From the NCBI RefSeq assembly GCF_026965535.1, contig NZ_CP114039.1, forward strand, positions 868,001-932,000: a stretch of DNA of 64,000 nt, written 5' to 3'. Source of the stretch: Corallococcus sp. NCRR (GTDB taxonomy: Bacteria; Myxococcota; Myxococcia; Myxococcales; Myxococcaceae). Below, piece by piece: positions 16,139 through 23,590 of the stretch. Under the pieces are notes generated by a model. That model saw nothing but the letters and a program-made list of their open reading frames with translations. It searched no databases and was not told the origin of the DNA. Both the position numbers and the translations under genes were made by a program. Positions within the stretch are counted from its first letter, which is position 1. The number at the start of each line of letters is the position of its first letter.

Positions 16139-17176
16139 ATGACGATGGGAGCGGTGTGGCTGGCGACGTGGCTGGCCCTGGGGAGCGCGGACATGAAGTG
16201 GGAGCCGCAGGCGAGCGGGACGACGGTGCGGCTGCGCGGCGTGAGCGCGGTGGACAACCGCGTGGCGTGGGCCAGCGGCGACAAGGGCACCGTCGTGCGC
16301 ACCACGGACGGCGGCAAGACCTGGACGCGGGCCCCCGTGCCAGATGCGGAGGCGTTGGACTTCCGCGACGTGGATGCCTTCAGCGACCGCACCGCCTACG
16401 TGCTGTCCATTGGCGCGGGCGACAAGTCGCGCATCTACAAGACGACGGACGGCGGCGCGCACTGGACGCTCCAGTTCACCAACACCGTGCCCGGGGCCTT
16501 CTTCAACGGCATGGCCTTCTGGGACGAACAGCACGGCATCGCGTTCAGCGACCCGGTGGACAAGCACTTCGTCGTCATCACCACGGAGGACGGCGGCTCG
16601 ACGTGGAAGCCCGTGCCGCCAGGGGTGCTGCCGGCCGCGCTCGAAGGGGAAGCGGGCTTCGCGGCCAGCGGCACGAGCATCGCGGTGCACGGCAAGTCCG
16701 ACGTCTGGTTCGGCCTGGGCGGCTCCATCGCGCGCGTGCTGCACTCGGCGGACCGGGGCAAGACGTGGGGCGTCGCGCCCACGCCGCTGGCCACGGGTGA
16801 AGGCGCGGGCGTGTTCTCGCTCTACTTCTGGAGCCCCATGGCGGGCATTGCCGTGGGCGGCAACTACAAGCAGCCGGAGGTGGCCACCGGCAACGTGGCG
16901 CTCACGCTGGATGCGGGCAAGCGCCAGTGGACCGTGCCGCGGAAGGCGCCCGGGGGCTACCGCTCCTGCGTGGCGCCGCTCACGCGCGAGCGGAAGATGT
17001 GGCTCGTCGCCGTGGGCCCCACGGGTTCGGACGTGTCGAAGGACGCGGGCAGGACGTGGGAGCCGCTGGACGCCACCGGCTTCCACGCCGTGTCCACGCC
17101 GCCTCGCTCGAAGGACACGGCCTGGGCGGTGGGTGAGGAGGGGCGCATCGCGAAGCTGACTCCCGGCGGGCCGTAA
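16139..17176 (+). CDS. YCF48/BNR-repeat beta-propeller protein
   Basis: A 345-residue secreted protein. After a short signal (VWLATWLALGSADM) it carries repeats typical of BNR/YCF48 propellers: TTDGGKTWTRAP, KTTDGGAHWTLQF, TEDGGSTWKPVP and HSADRGKTWG. Homologues include the photosystem II assembly factor Ycf48 and plant glycosidase-like propellers; in non-photosynthetic bacteria the role is unknown. GGGAGG precedes ATG 16139. It lies 62 bases after the DUF547 gene on the same strand and may be co-transcribed. Confidence 0.85.
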   Translation: MTMGAVWLATWLALGSADMKWEPQASGTTVRLRGVSAVDNRVAWASGDKGTVVRTTDGGKTWTRAPVPDAEALDFRDVDAFSDRTAYVLSIGAGDKSRIYKTTDGGAHWTLQFTNTVPGAFFNGMAFWDEQHGIAFSDPVDKHFVVITTEDGGSTWKPVPPGVLPAALEGEAGFAASGTSIAVHGKSDVWFGLGGSIARVLHSADRGKTWGVAPTPLATGEGAGVFSLYFWSPMAGIAVGGNYKQPEVATGNVALTLDAGKRQWTVPRKAPGGYRSCVAPLTRERKMWLVAVGPTGSDVSKDAGRTWEPLDATGFHAVSTPPRSKDTAWAVGEEGRIAKLTPGGP

Positions 17177-17188
17177 CCCGAGGTCATG

Positions 17189-17214
17189 GGCGCGGGGAGC
17201 CTCCTCCCCGCGCC
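17189..17214. terminator. bidirectional hairpin between YCF48-like and ROK genes
   Basis: GGCGCGGGGAG (17189-17199) pairs perfectly with CTCCCCGCGCC (17204-17214) with a 4-base loop. It sits in the 45-base gap between two convergent stop codons, as expected for a shared terminator. T-runs are absent on both sides. Confidence 0.65.
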
Positions 17215-17221
17215 GGGTGCT

Positions 17222-18154
17222 TCACTTCACCAGCAACGCCGCGCCGATGATGCCGCTGTCGTCGCCCAGCTCCGCGTCGGCGATGAGCAGGCCCTCGCGC
17301 GACACGCGGGACGACCACTGCTGCACGCCTTCCAGCACCAGCCGCTTGATGCCCGGGCAGTGCGTCAGCACGCCGCCGCCCAGCACCAGCCGCGACGGGT
17401 TGAGCACCGTCACGTAGTTGGCCACCGCGACCGCCAGGAAGTGCGCCGCTCGGGCGTGGATCTCCTTGGCCTTCGCGTCCCCCGCCTCCGCCGCCGTCTC
17501 CAGCGTCACCGGCGTGATGGTGTCCGGGTCGTCGTTGGTCAGCCGCTCCAGCACGGGCGAGCCGCCGGACGCCAGCAACTCCTTCGTCTGCGCGATGAGG
17601 TTGTGGCCGCCCGCGTACGCCTCCAGGCAGCCGTGCTCACCGCAGCCGCACAGCCGGCCGCCGGGCACCACCTTGATGTGGCCCAGTTCGCCCGCCACGC
17701 CGCCGCCGCCGTTCACCAGCCGACCGTCGGAGATGATGGCGCTGCCCACGCCGGAGCCCACGAACACCACCAGGATGTCCTGGGCGCCGCGACCCGCGCC
17801 CGCGTGCAGCTCGCCCCACGCCGCCGCGGACAGGTCGTTCACCACCTTCACGTCGAAGCCCAGCCGCTTCGTCAACATCGCGGCCAGGGGCACGTCCCGC
17901 CAGCCCAGGTTGGGCGCCACGGAGATGACGCCCGTGTCCTTGTGGATCTGCCCCGCCGCGCCCACGCCGCAGCCATCCACCTTCACGCCGGACTTCTTCA
18001 CCGCCTCTTCCGCCGCCTGGGCGATGGTCTCCACCACGCCCTGCGGCTTGCGGTCCTGCACCGCGACCTTGGCGCTCGCGAGGATTTCACCCTTCCCGTC
18101 CACCACCGCGGCCCGGGCGAACGTCCCGCCCAGGTCGATTCCCAGCGTCGGCAT
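17222..18154 (-). CDS. ROK family sugar kinase (glucokinase-like)
   Basis: A 310-residue cytoplasmic kinase. The N-terminal phosphate loop is IDLGGTFARAAVVDGKG, the catalytic Asp region is VVNDLSAAAWGE, and the ROK zinc motif is CGCGEHGCLEAYAGG. ROK proteins without an N-terminal helix-turn-helix domain, as here, are usually hexose kinases, mostly glucokinases. It is encoded 53 bases downstream of phosphomannomutase on the same strand, which suggests hexose-phosphate feeding into nucleotide-sugar synthesis. Specificity for glucose versus mannose cannot be read from sequence. Confidence 0.92.
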   Translation of the reverse strand: MPTLGIDLGGTFARAAVVDGKGEILASAKVAVQDRKPQGVVETIAQAAEEAVKKSGVKVDGCGVGAAGQIHKDTGVISVAPNLGWRDVPLAAMLTKRLGFDVKVVNDLSAAAWGELHAGAGRGAQDILVVFVGSGVGSAIISDGRLVNGGGGVAGELGHIKVVPGGRLCGCGEHGCLEAYAGGHNLIAQTKELLASGGSPVLERLTNDDPDTITPVTLETAAEAGDAKAKEIHARAAHFLAVAVANYVTVLNPSRLVLGGGVLTHCPGIKRLVLEGVQQWSSRVSREGLLIADAELGDDSGIIGAALLVK

Positions 18155-18207
18155 GTCCAGCTCCTCCGTTAAGTGCGTGCGTGTGCTTCGCGTGGAGCGT
18201 CAGCGGC

Positions 18208-19578
18208 TCAGGCGCCGACGTCCTTCTGCGCCTGGGCGACCGTCGTGTCGATGAGCGCCTGGATCTCCTTCACGCGGGCCTCCGTGCTGGCCTCGTAGCG
18301 CAGCACCAGGATGGGCTGCGTGTTCGACGCGCGGATGAGGCCCCAGCCGTCCTCGAACGTCACGCGCACGCCGTCCACGTCCACCACCTTGTGGCCCGCG
18401 TCGCGCAAAATCTCCGTGGCGCGCTTCACCATGGCGAACTTCTTCTCCTCGGTCGTGTCGAAGCGCAGCTCGGGGCTGGCGAAGGTCTTCGGCACGTCGG
18501 AGAGCAGCTGCGACATGGACTGCTTCTCGTGCGTGAGAATCTCCAGCAGGCGCGCGGACGCGTACACCGCGTCGTCGAAGCCGAAGTAGCGGTGCTTGAA
18601 GAAGATGTGGCCGCTCATCTCGCCGGCCAGCTCCGCGTGCTCCTCCTTCATCTTCGACTTGATGAGCGAGTGCCCGGCCTTCCACATCACCGGCTTGCCG
18701 CCGTGCTTCGCGATGTCGTCGTACATCGTGTAGCTGCACTTCACCTCGCCGATGATGGCCGCGCCCGGGGACTCCTTCAGCACGTAGCGGCTGAAGAGCA
18801 CCATCAACTGGTCGCCCCAGAGCACGTTGCCCTGGTCGTCGATGACGCCGATGCGGTCGCTGTCGCCGTCGTAGGCGATGCCCACCTCCGCCTTGACCTC
18901 CTTCACCTTCTTGATGAGGTCCTGGAGGTTCTCCACCACCGTGGGGTCCGGGTGGTGGTTGGGGAAGTCCGCGTCCATCTCGCAGAACAGGGGCACCACG
19001 TCGAAGCCCATGCTCTCGAACAGGGGCACCGCGATGGCGCCGCCCGTGCCGTTGCCCGCGTCGATGACGATCTTCATCCCCTTGCGGCCCACCTTCACCG
19101 TCTGACGGATGAAGTGGTTGTAGGGCGTGATGATGTCGAAGGGCGTGACCTTGCCGGGCTTGTTGGAGGTCGCGAAGTCCTTCGCCTCGATGAGGCGGCG
19201 CAGCTCCTTGATTTCGGGGCCGTGGAAGGTCGTCTTGCCGGCGCCAATCTTGAAGCCGTTGAACTCCTTCGGGTTGTGGCTGCCGGTGATCATCGCCAGG
19301 CCGTCCACGGGCAGCGTGTTCGCCGCGAAGTAGGTCAGCGGCGTCGGCACCACGCCCACGTCGTAGACGTCCAGGCCGGTGGCGGTGAGGCCCTTCGCGA
19401 GCGCGTCGCGGAAGCGCGTGGAGGACTCGCGGCAGTCGCGGCCCACCACGATGGAGGTGCCGCCCTTGCGGCGGATCATGGTGCCCAGGCCCAGGCCCAG
19501 GAGCTCCACCACCTCGATGGTGAGGTCCTTGTCCACCAGACCTCGGATGTCGTACTCGCGGAAGATGTGCGCGTTCAT
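18208..19578 (-). CDS. phosphomannomutase/phosphoglucomutase
   Basis: A 456-residue alpha-D-phosphohexomutase from ATG 19578. The phosphoserine loop is MITGSHNPKEFNGFK, the magnesium loop is DGDSDRIG and the sugar-binding loop is GEMSGHIFF; the C-terminal phosphate site is in the RASNTQP segment. This layout matches ManB/AlgC enzymes that interconvert hexose 6- and 1-phosphates. With mannose-1-phosphate guanylyltransferase at 22351 it would supply GDP-mannose for envelope or secreted polysaccharides. The frame extends 19 codons upstream without a ribosome site. Confidence 0.93.
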   Translation of the reverse strand: MNAHIFREYDIRGLVDKDLTIEVVELLGLGLGTMIRRKGGTSIVVGRDCRESSTRFRDALAKGLTATGLDVYDVGVVPTPLTYFAANTLPVDGLAMITGSHNPKEFNGFKIGAGKTTFHGPEIKELRRLIEAKDFATSNKPGKVTPFDIITPYNHFIRQTVKVGRKGMKIVIDAGNGTGGAIAVPLFESMGFDVVPLFCEMDADFPNHHPDPTVVENLQDLIKKVKEVKAEVGIAYDGDSDRIGVIDDQGNVLWGDQLMVLFSRYVLKESPGAAIIGEVKCSYTMYDDIAKHGGKPVMWKAGHSLIKSKMKEEHAELAGEMSGHIFFKHRYFGFDDAVYASARLLEILTHEKQSMSQLLSDVPKTFASPELRFDTTEEKKFAMVKRATEILRDAGHKVVDVDGVRVTFEDGWGLIRASNTQPILVLRYEASTEARVKEIQALIDTTVAQAQKDVGA

Positions 19579-19747
19579 GGCAGTGTCCCCACCCTCGACA
19601 GGAACCGGGAGGGCGTAACGGAAGGCGTCGGACACTACACGAGCGGGCCCGGGGGCTGCACACGCCCGAACGAGCCCGGCTGACTGTTGAACGCCCGGCC
19701 CCCCGGGGAGGGCGGAACCTACCCCTGGCGGAGGCTGATGGCCCCCA

Positions 19748-22129
19748 TCAGGCCATGGCCTCGGGGGCCTGGGCTGCGGCCCCGGCCGGCACCCGACGCC
19801 GCAGCGCCTGGTAGTGCTTCAGCCAGGACGTGTTCAGCGGGTCCAGCTTGAGGGCCTCGGCGTAGCGCTCCAGCGCGGCCGGGACGGCCCGTTGGACCTC
19901 CAACGCATGCCCCTGGGTGAAGAGCGCGCGGGCCTTCTTCTCCACCTCCGGTCGGGCCGCGAGGAAGGCGCTGCGCAGCGCCTCCATGGTGGGCTCCGGG
20001 ACGCCCGCGGCCACGCAGCGGGCCAGGCCCCCCAGGTTGCCCCGGGTGGCGTCGTAGCCGACGCGGGAGAGCGGATCTCCAAGCATCCGCTGCGCGGCCA
20101 GCACGCGCACGCGCAGGGCGTCCAGGGACTGGCGCTGGCCGGTGGGCAGCGGGCGGTTCTGGAACGCGACCAGCCGGCGCAGGGCGGCCTGGGCGCGGCG
20201 GTGGATGTCACCGAAGTCCGCGTCGTGCTTCGCGCCCAGCAGCGTGTAGGGGTCCCGGGCGACGGCCTCCGCGCGGGACAGCATGCGGGCAAGCTCCGCG
20301 TCGGGCGCGGGCTCCGCGTCCTCCATCAGGGCGCGGGAGAGCAGCCGGCCCAGCGCGGGGAACTCGTCGGAGAAGTGGACGAAGACGCCCGCGGGCACGT
20401 TCCAGGTGCGCGCCTCGTCGAAGGTGACGTGGCGGACGACGTCGCAGGCGCCCAGCGCCGTCTCGCCCCGGAAGGACACCTCCACCGTCAGCCGCGCGGC
20501 GAGCGGGGGCAGTGAGCCCTGGCACTCGGCGAAGAGGCCTTCAGGGGCGACGTCGCTCACGCAGACGGACTGGAGCACCTCGCCCGGCGTGAGGCCCAGG
20601 CGCACGCGCAGGTCCGCGGGCGCGTCCGTGCGAGGCGCGGAGGCCTCCAGCGGCGGCACGGCGGGGTTGACCAGCGGGATGGGCGCGGCGTCATGGACGA
20701 CGTCCACCAGCGGGATGGGCGGAGGCGACGGAATGGACGCGGGCTCCAGCGAGGGCGCCAGGGTCATGAACGGGATGGCCGCGGCGCCCAGCGTGGACGT
20801 GGGGTTCACCGCCGCCTGCGTCGTGACGTCCAGGGGCGAGGCCGGATCCACCAGCAGGATGGGCGCGCCAGCCTGGAGCGAGTTCGGCTCGACGATGCCG
20901 AGCTTCATCGTCCTGGCCGGAGCGTGGGACGCGGGGCCTCCCGCCGGCGGTTCCGGATCGGCGTCCCCCAGCAGCGCCACGGCGGAGGCCCAGAACGCGG
21001 CCACCTCCGCGCGCATGGCCCCGTCACCGGAGCGGGCGTTGGACGGCGCCCCATCCGCCACGCGCAGCGCGGCGTCCTCCACGGACGTGGCGGTCATGCC
21101 CCATTCGGGCACGTCCTCCACGATGTCGAAGTCGTCCGCCGCGTCGTGCTTCCCGGCGGCCTCCTTCGCGGCGGAGACCCCCTCCACCTGGGACACCTCC
21201 TCGGGAGCATCCGCGGACGCGTTGCGCACCGGCGCCTTCATGCCCAGCGCCTCCGCGAGCGCGACGCGGAAGGCCCACGCGCTGTCGAAGCGCTCCTCCG
21301 GCTTCGCGGCCAGCGCGCGCAACAGCACGGTGGACAGCGCGGGCGGCACGCTCGCGTTGATGGCGTGCGGCGGGAACAGCGTCACGTCCGAGGAGCGCCC
21401 CAACCCGAACGGCAGCCGGCCCGTCACCAGCAGGTAGCCCGCCACGCCCATCGCATGCAGGTCCGCGCGCGGGCCTCCATTCATCCCCGCGCACTGCTCG
21501 GGCGCCATGAACGTGGGCGAGCCCACCGTCACGCCCTGCGCGCGCTCCTCCTGCGACAGGGCCGCCTCGCGCACCGCGCCCGCGCCGAAGTCGCGCACCC
21601 GCACGCGCCGCTCGCCCTTCGCGTCGCGCGTGACGAACATCGAATCCAGCGTGAGGTCCCCGTGCACCAGCCCGCGCGAGTGCGCCGCCTCCAGCCCCGC
21701 GAGCGCCTGATCCAACACCTCGCCCACCTCGGCCGGAGACAGCGGCAGGGGCATCGCGCTCAGCGACTCACCCTCCGGCGCCTCCTGCAGCACGCAGGGC
21801 AACCCTTGCGGACCGAGGCGCACGTCCAGCACGCGCGCCACGTGGCGGTGCACGACGTTGCGCTGCGCCAGCGCCTCCGCGATGAAGCGGGCGCGCACGG
21901 CGGGACGGGCCGCCAGATGCGCGTGCAGCACCTTCACGGAGAAGCGGTGCCCGGTGGGCACGTACTCCGCCAGGTACACCGACGCCACCGCCCCCACCTC
22001 CAGCCGGCGCTTCAAGAGCAGCGGCCCGTGCCGCTGACCCTCCAGCGAATCCCCCGGCACCAGAGGCCGGCCAGCGACGGAGCACGCCTCCCCCTCCCGG
22101 TGTTCGCCCACGCAGCGCTTGCAGCCCAT
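19748..22129 (-). CDS. kinase-like / PilZ-like / J-like / TPR fusion protein
   Basis: A 793-residue cytoplasmic protein from ATG 22129. The N-terminus has a CKRC...C cluster. Residues 35-300 form a Ser/Thr kinase-like domain: Lys66 in SVKVLHA, DFG at 180-182 and an APE-like MAPEQ are kept, but the catalytic loop reads HGDLTLDS (156-163), with Arg, Lys and Asn replaced by Gly, Thr and Ser. A Pro/Ala-rich linker follows. Residues 507-600 look PilZ-like (CVSDVAPEGLFAEC). Residues 626-700 resemble a J domain (DPYTLLGA, MLGDPLSRVGYD) without HPD. A TPR-like pair ends the protein. It lies between phosphomannomutase and GDP-mannose genes. It may be an atypical kinase or pseudokinase adaptor. Confidence 0.85.
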   Translation of the reverse strand: MGCKRCVGEHREGEACSVAGRPLVPGDSLEGQRHGPLLLKRRLEVGAVASVYLAEYVPTGHRFSVKVLHAHLAARPAVRARFIAEALAQRNVVHRHVARVLDVRLGPQGLPCVLQEAPEGESLSAMPLPLSPAEVGEVLDQALAGLEAAHSRGLVHGDLTLDSMFVTRDAKGERRVRVRDFGAGAVREAALSQEERAQGVTVGSPTFMAPEQCAGMNGGPRADLHAMGVAGYLLVTGRLPFGLGRSSDVTLFPPHAINASVPPALSTVLLRALAAKPEERFDSAWAFRVALAEALGMKAPVRNASADAPEEVSQVEGVSAAKEAAGKHDAADDFDIVEDVPEWGMTATSVEDAALRVADGAPSNARSGDGAMRAEVAAFWASAVALLGDADPEPPAGGPASHAPARTMKLGIVEPNSLQAGAPILLVDPASPLDVTTQAAVNPTSTLGAAAIPFMTLAPSLEPASIPSPPPIPLVDVVHDAAPIPLVNPAVPPLEASAPRTDAPADLRVRLGLTPGEVLQSVCVSDVAPEGLFAECQGSLPPLAARLTVEVSFRGETALGACDVVRHVTFDEARTWNVPAGVFVHFSDEFPALGRLLSRALMEDAEPAPDAELARMLSRAEAVARDPYTLLGAKHDADFGDIHRRAQAALRRLVAFQNRPLPTGQRQSLDALRVRVLAAQRMLGDPLSRVGYDATRGNLGGLARCVAAGVPEPTMEALRSAFLAARPEVEKKARALFTQGHALEVQRAVPAALERYAEALKLDPLNTSWLKHYQALRRRVPAGAAAQAPEAMA

Positions 22130-22273
22130 CGCCCACCCCGCCTGTCGCCCCGGAAATGGGGCGGACCCGGGGTGGGCTTGCAACCCGCGCGCCTCATGCC
22201 CGGGGACCCGCCTTCGTCCAGGCCACGACACTCCAACACCCGCGAGTGCCAGCAAACCCCGCAAAACGAACCA

Positions 22274-22302
22274 GGGCCCCCTGTAGAAACGACAGGGAGC
22301 CC
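22274..22302 (-). terminator. terminator after mannose-1-phosphate guanylyltransferase
   Basis: On the minus strand GGGC plus CCCTGT pairs with ACAGGG plus GCCC, with one bulge, followed by TGGTTCGTTTTGC, a fair T-rich tail. It lies 49 bases past the stop of the gene at 22351 and ahead of the kinase-fusion gene, so the two may be separate transcripts. Confidence 0.55.
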
Positions 22303-22350
22303 CAGGAAGAAATGTGTGGGGTGAAACAGGAGGCGGAGTCGCCTCAAGGC

Positions 22351-23412
22351 CTACAGCAGCCGGGTGCGCTTCCTGGCCTTGAGGGCCTCGACGACCTTGC
22401 GGACGTCCTGGCTCTTGTCCTTGGGGACCACGAGCACGGCGTCACCGGAGTCCACCACCACCACGTCGTGCATGCCCACGACGGAGAGCGTGCGCTTGTC
22501 GGCCAGCACCACGCAGTTCGTGCAGTCCACCAGCACCGCGTCGCCGGAGACGACGTTGCCCTGCGCGTCCGCGGGGCGCACTTCGGGGATGGCGGCGAAG
22601 GAGCCCACGTCGGACCAGCCGAAGTCGCCGTCCAGCACCGCGATGTTCTCCGCCTTCTCCATCACGCCATAGTCGATGGAGATGGAGGGCAGCTTGGGGA
22701 ACACGCGCTTGAGCACGGCCGGGAAGGTGCGCTTGCCCGCGGCCTTCTGGAGCGCGTCCAGGCCCTTCTGCATCTCCGGCATGTGCTTCTGGAAGGCCTC
22801 CAGCATCACGTCCGCGCGGAAGACGAAGATGCCGCCGTTCCACAGGTAGTCGCCGCCGGCCACGTACTCCTGCGCCGTCTTGAGGTCGGGCTTCTCCTTG
22901 AACGCCTTCACGCGGCGGCCGCCGCCCTCCAGCGCGTCACCGACCTGGATGTAGCCGTAGCCCGTCTCCGGGCGCGCGGGCTTGATGCCCAGCGTGACGA
23001 TGTGGCCGCCTTCCGCGATGCGGGCCGCTTCCGCGAGCGTGCGCTGGAAGCCCTTCACGTCCCCCACGTGGTGATCCGACGGCAGCACCGCGAGCACGCC
23101 CTTGGGGTCGCGCGCGGCGACCTGGAGCGCGGCGAGCGCGATGGCGGGCGCGGTGTTGCGCGCCACGGGCTCCACCAGCAGGTTGCCCTTGGGCAGCCCC
23201 TTCACCAGCTTCATGGCCGTCTTCGCGTGCACGGGGCCGCACACGATGAAGGTGTTCTTCACCGGCGCGAGGCCCTTGAGGCGCTGGGCGGTGTCGGTGA
23301 GCAGCGGCTGCTTGGAGGCCAGCGGGAGGAACTGCTTCGGACGGGCCTGGCGGGACAGCGGCCAGAAGCGGGTGCCGGAGCCTCCGGCCATGATGACGGG
23401 GTAGAGGGCCAT
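22351..23412 (-). CDS. manC: mannose-1-phosphate guanylyltransferase
   Basis: A 353-residue nucleotidyltransferase from ATG 23412. The N-terminal signature is MAGGSGTRFWPLSR, with the downstream sites NTAPAIALAAL, VLPSDHHVGD and the WNGGIFVFRADVMLE block, all typical of GDP-mannose pyrophosphorylases. It lacks the extra isomerase domain found in bifunctional ManC/AlgA enzymes. Reaction: mannose-1-phosphate plus GTP to GDP-mannose. It belongs with the phosphomannomutase and ROK kinase in the same direction. Confidence 0.94.
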   Translation of the reverse strand: MALYPVIMAGGSGTRFWPLSRQARPKQFLPLASKQPLLTDTAQRLKGLAPVKNTFIVCGPVHAKTAMKLVKGLPKGNLLVEPVARNTAPAIALAALQVAARDPKGVLAVLPSDHHVGDVKGFQRTLAEAARIAEGGHIVTLGIKPARPETGYGYIQVGDALEGGGRRVKAFKEKPDLKTAQEYVAGGDYLWNGGIFVFRADVMLEAFQKHMPEMQKGLDALQKAAGKRTFPAVLKRVFPKLPSISIDYGVMEKAENIAVLDGDFGWSDVGSFAAIPEVRPADAQGNVVSGDAVLVDCTNCVVLADKRTLSVVGMHDVVVVDSGDAVLVVPKDKSQDVRKVVEALKARKRTRLL

Positions 23413-23590
23413 ATGCGGGTGCGAGCTCCTAGGGGCACGCCGGGCCACCGCCTGGCGCGCACGGCGGCGCACCATAGCGCTTCGCGCCAGCGGCGGAAGG
23501 GGCACGGCCGCCTGCCCTCCGAGGGATGGGGCGCGACAATGTGGGCAGAGTTTTGACCCGCCCCCGAAAAGCCAGTCTCATGCCCCGGCG

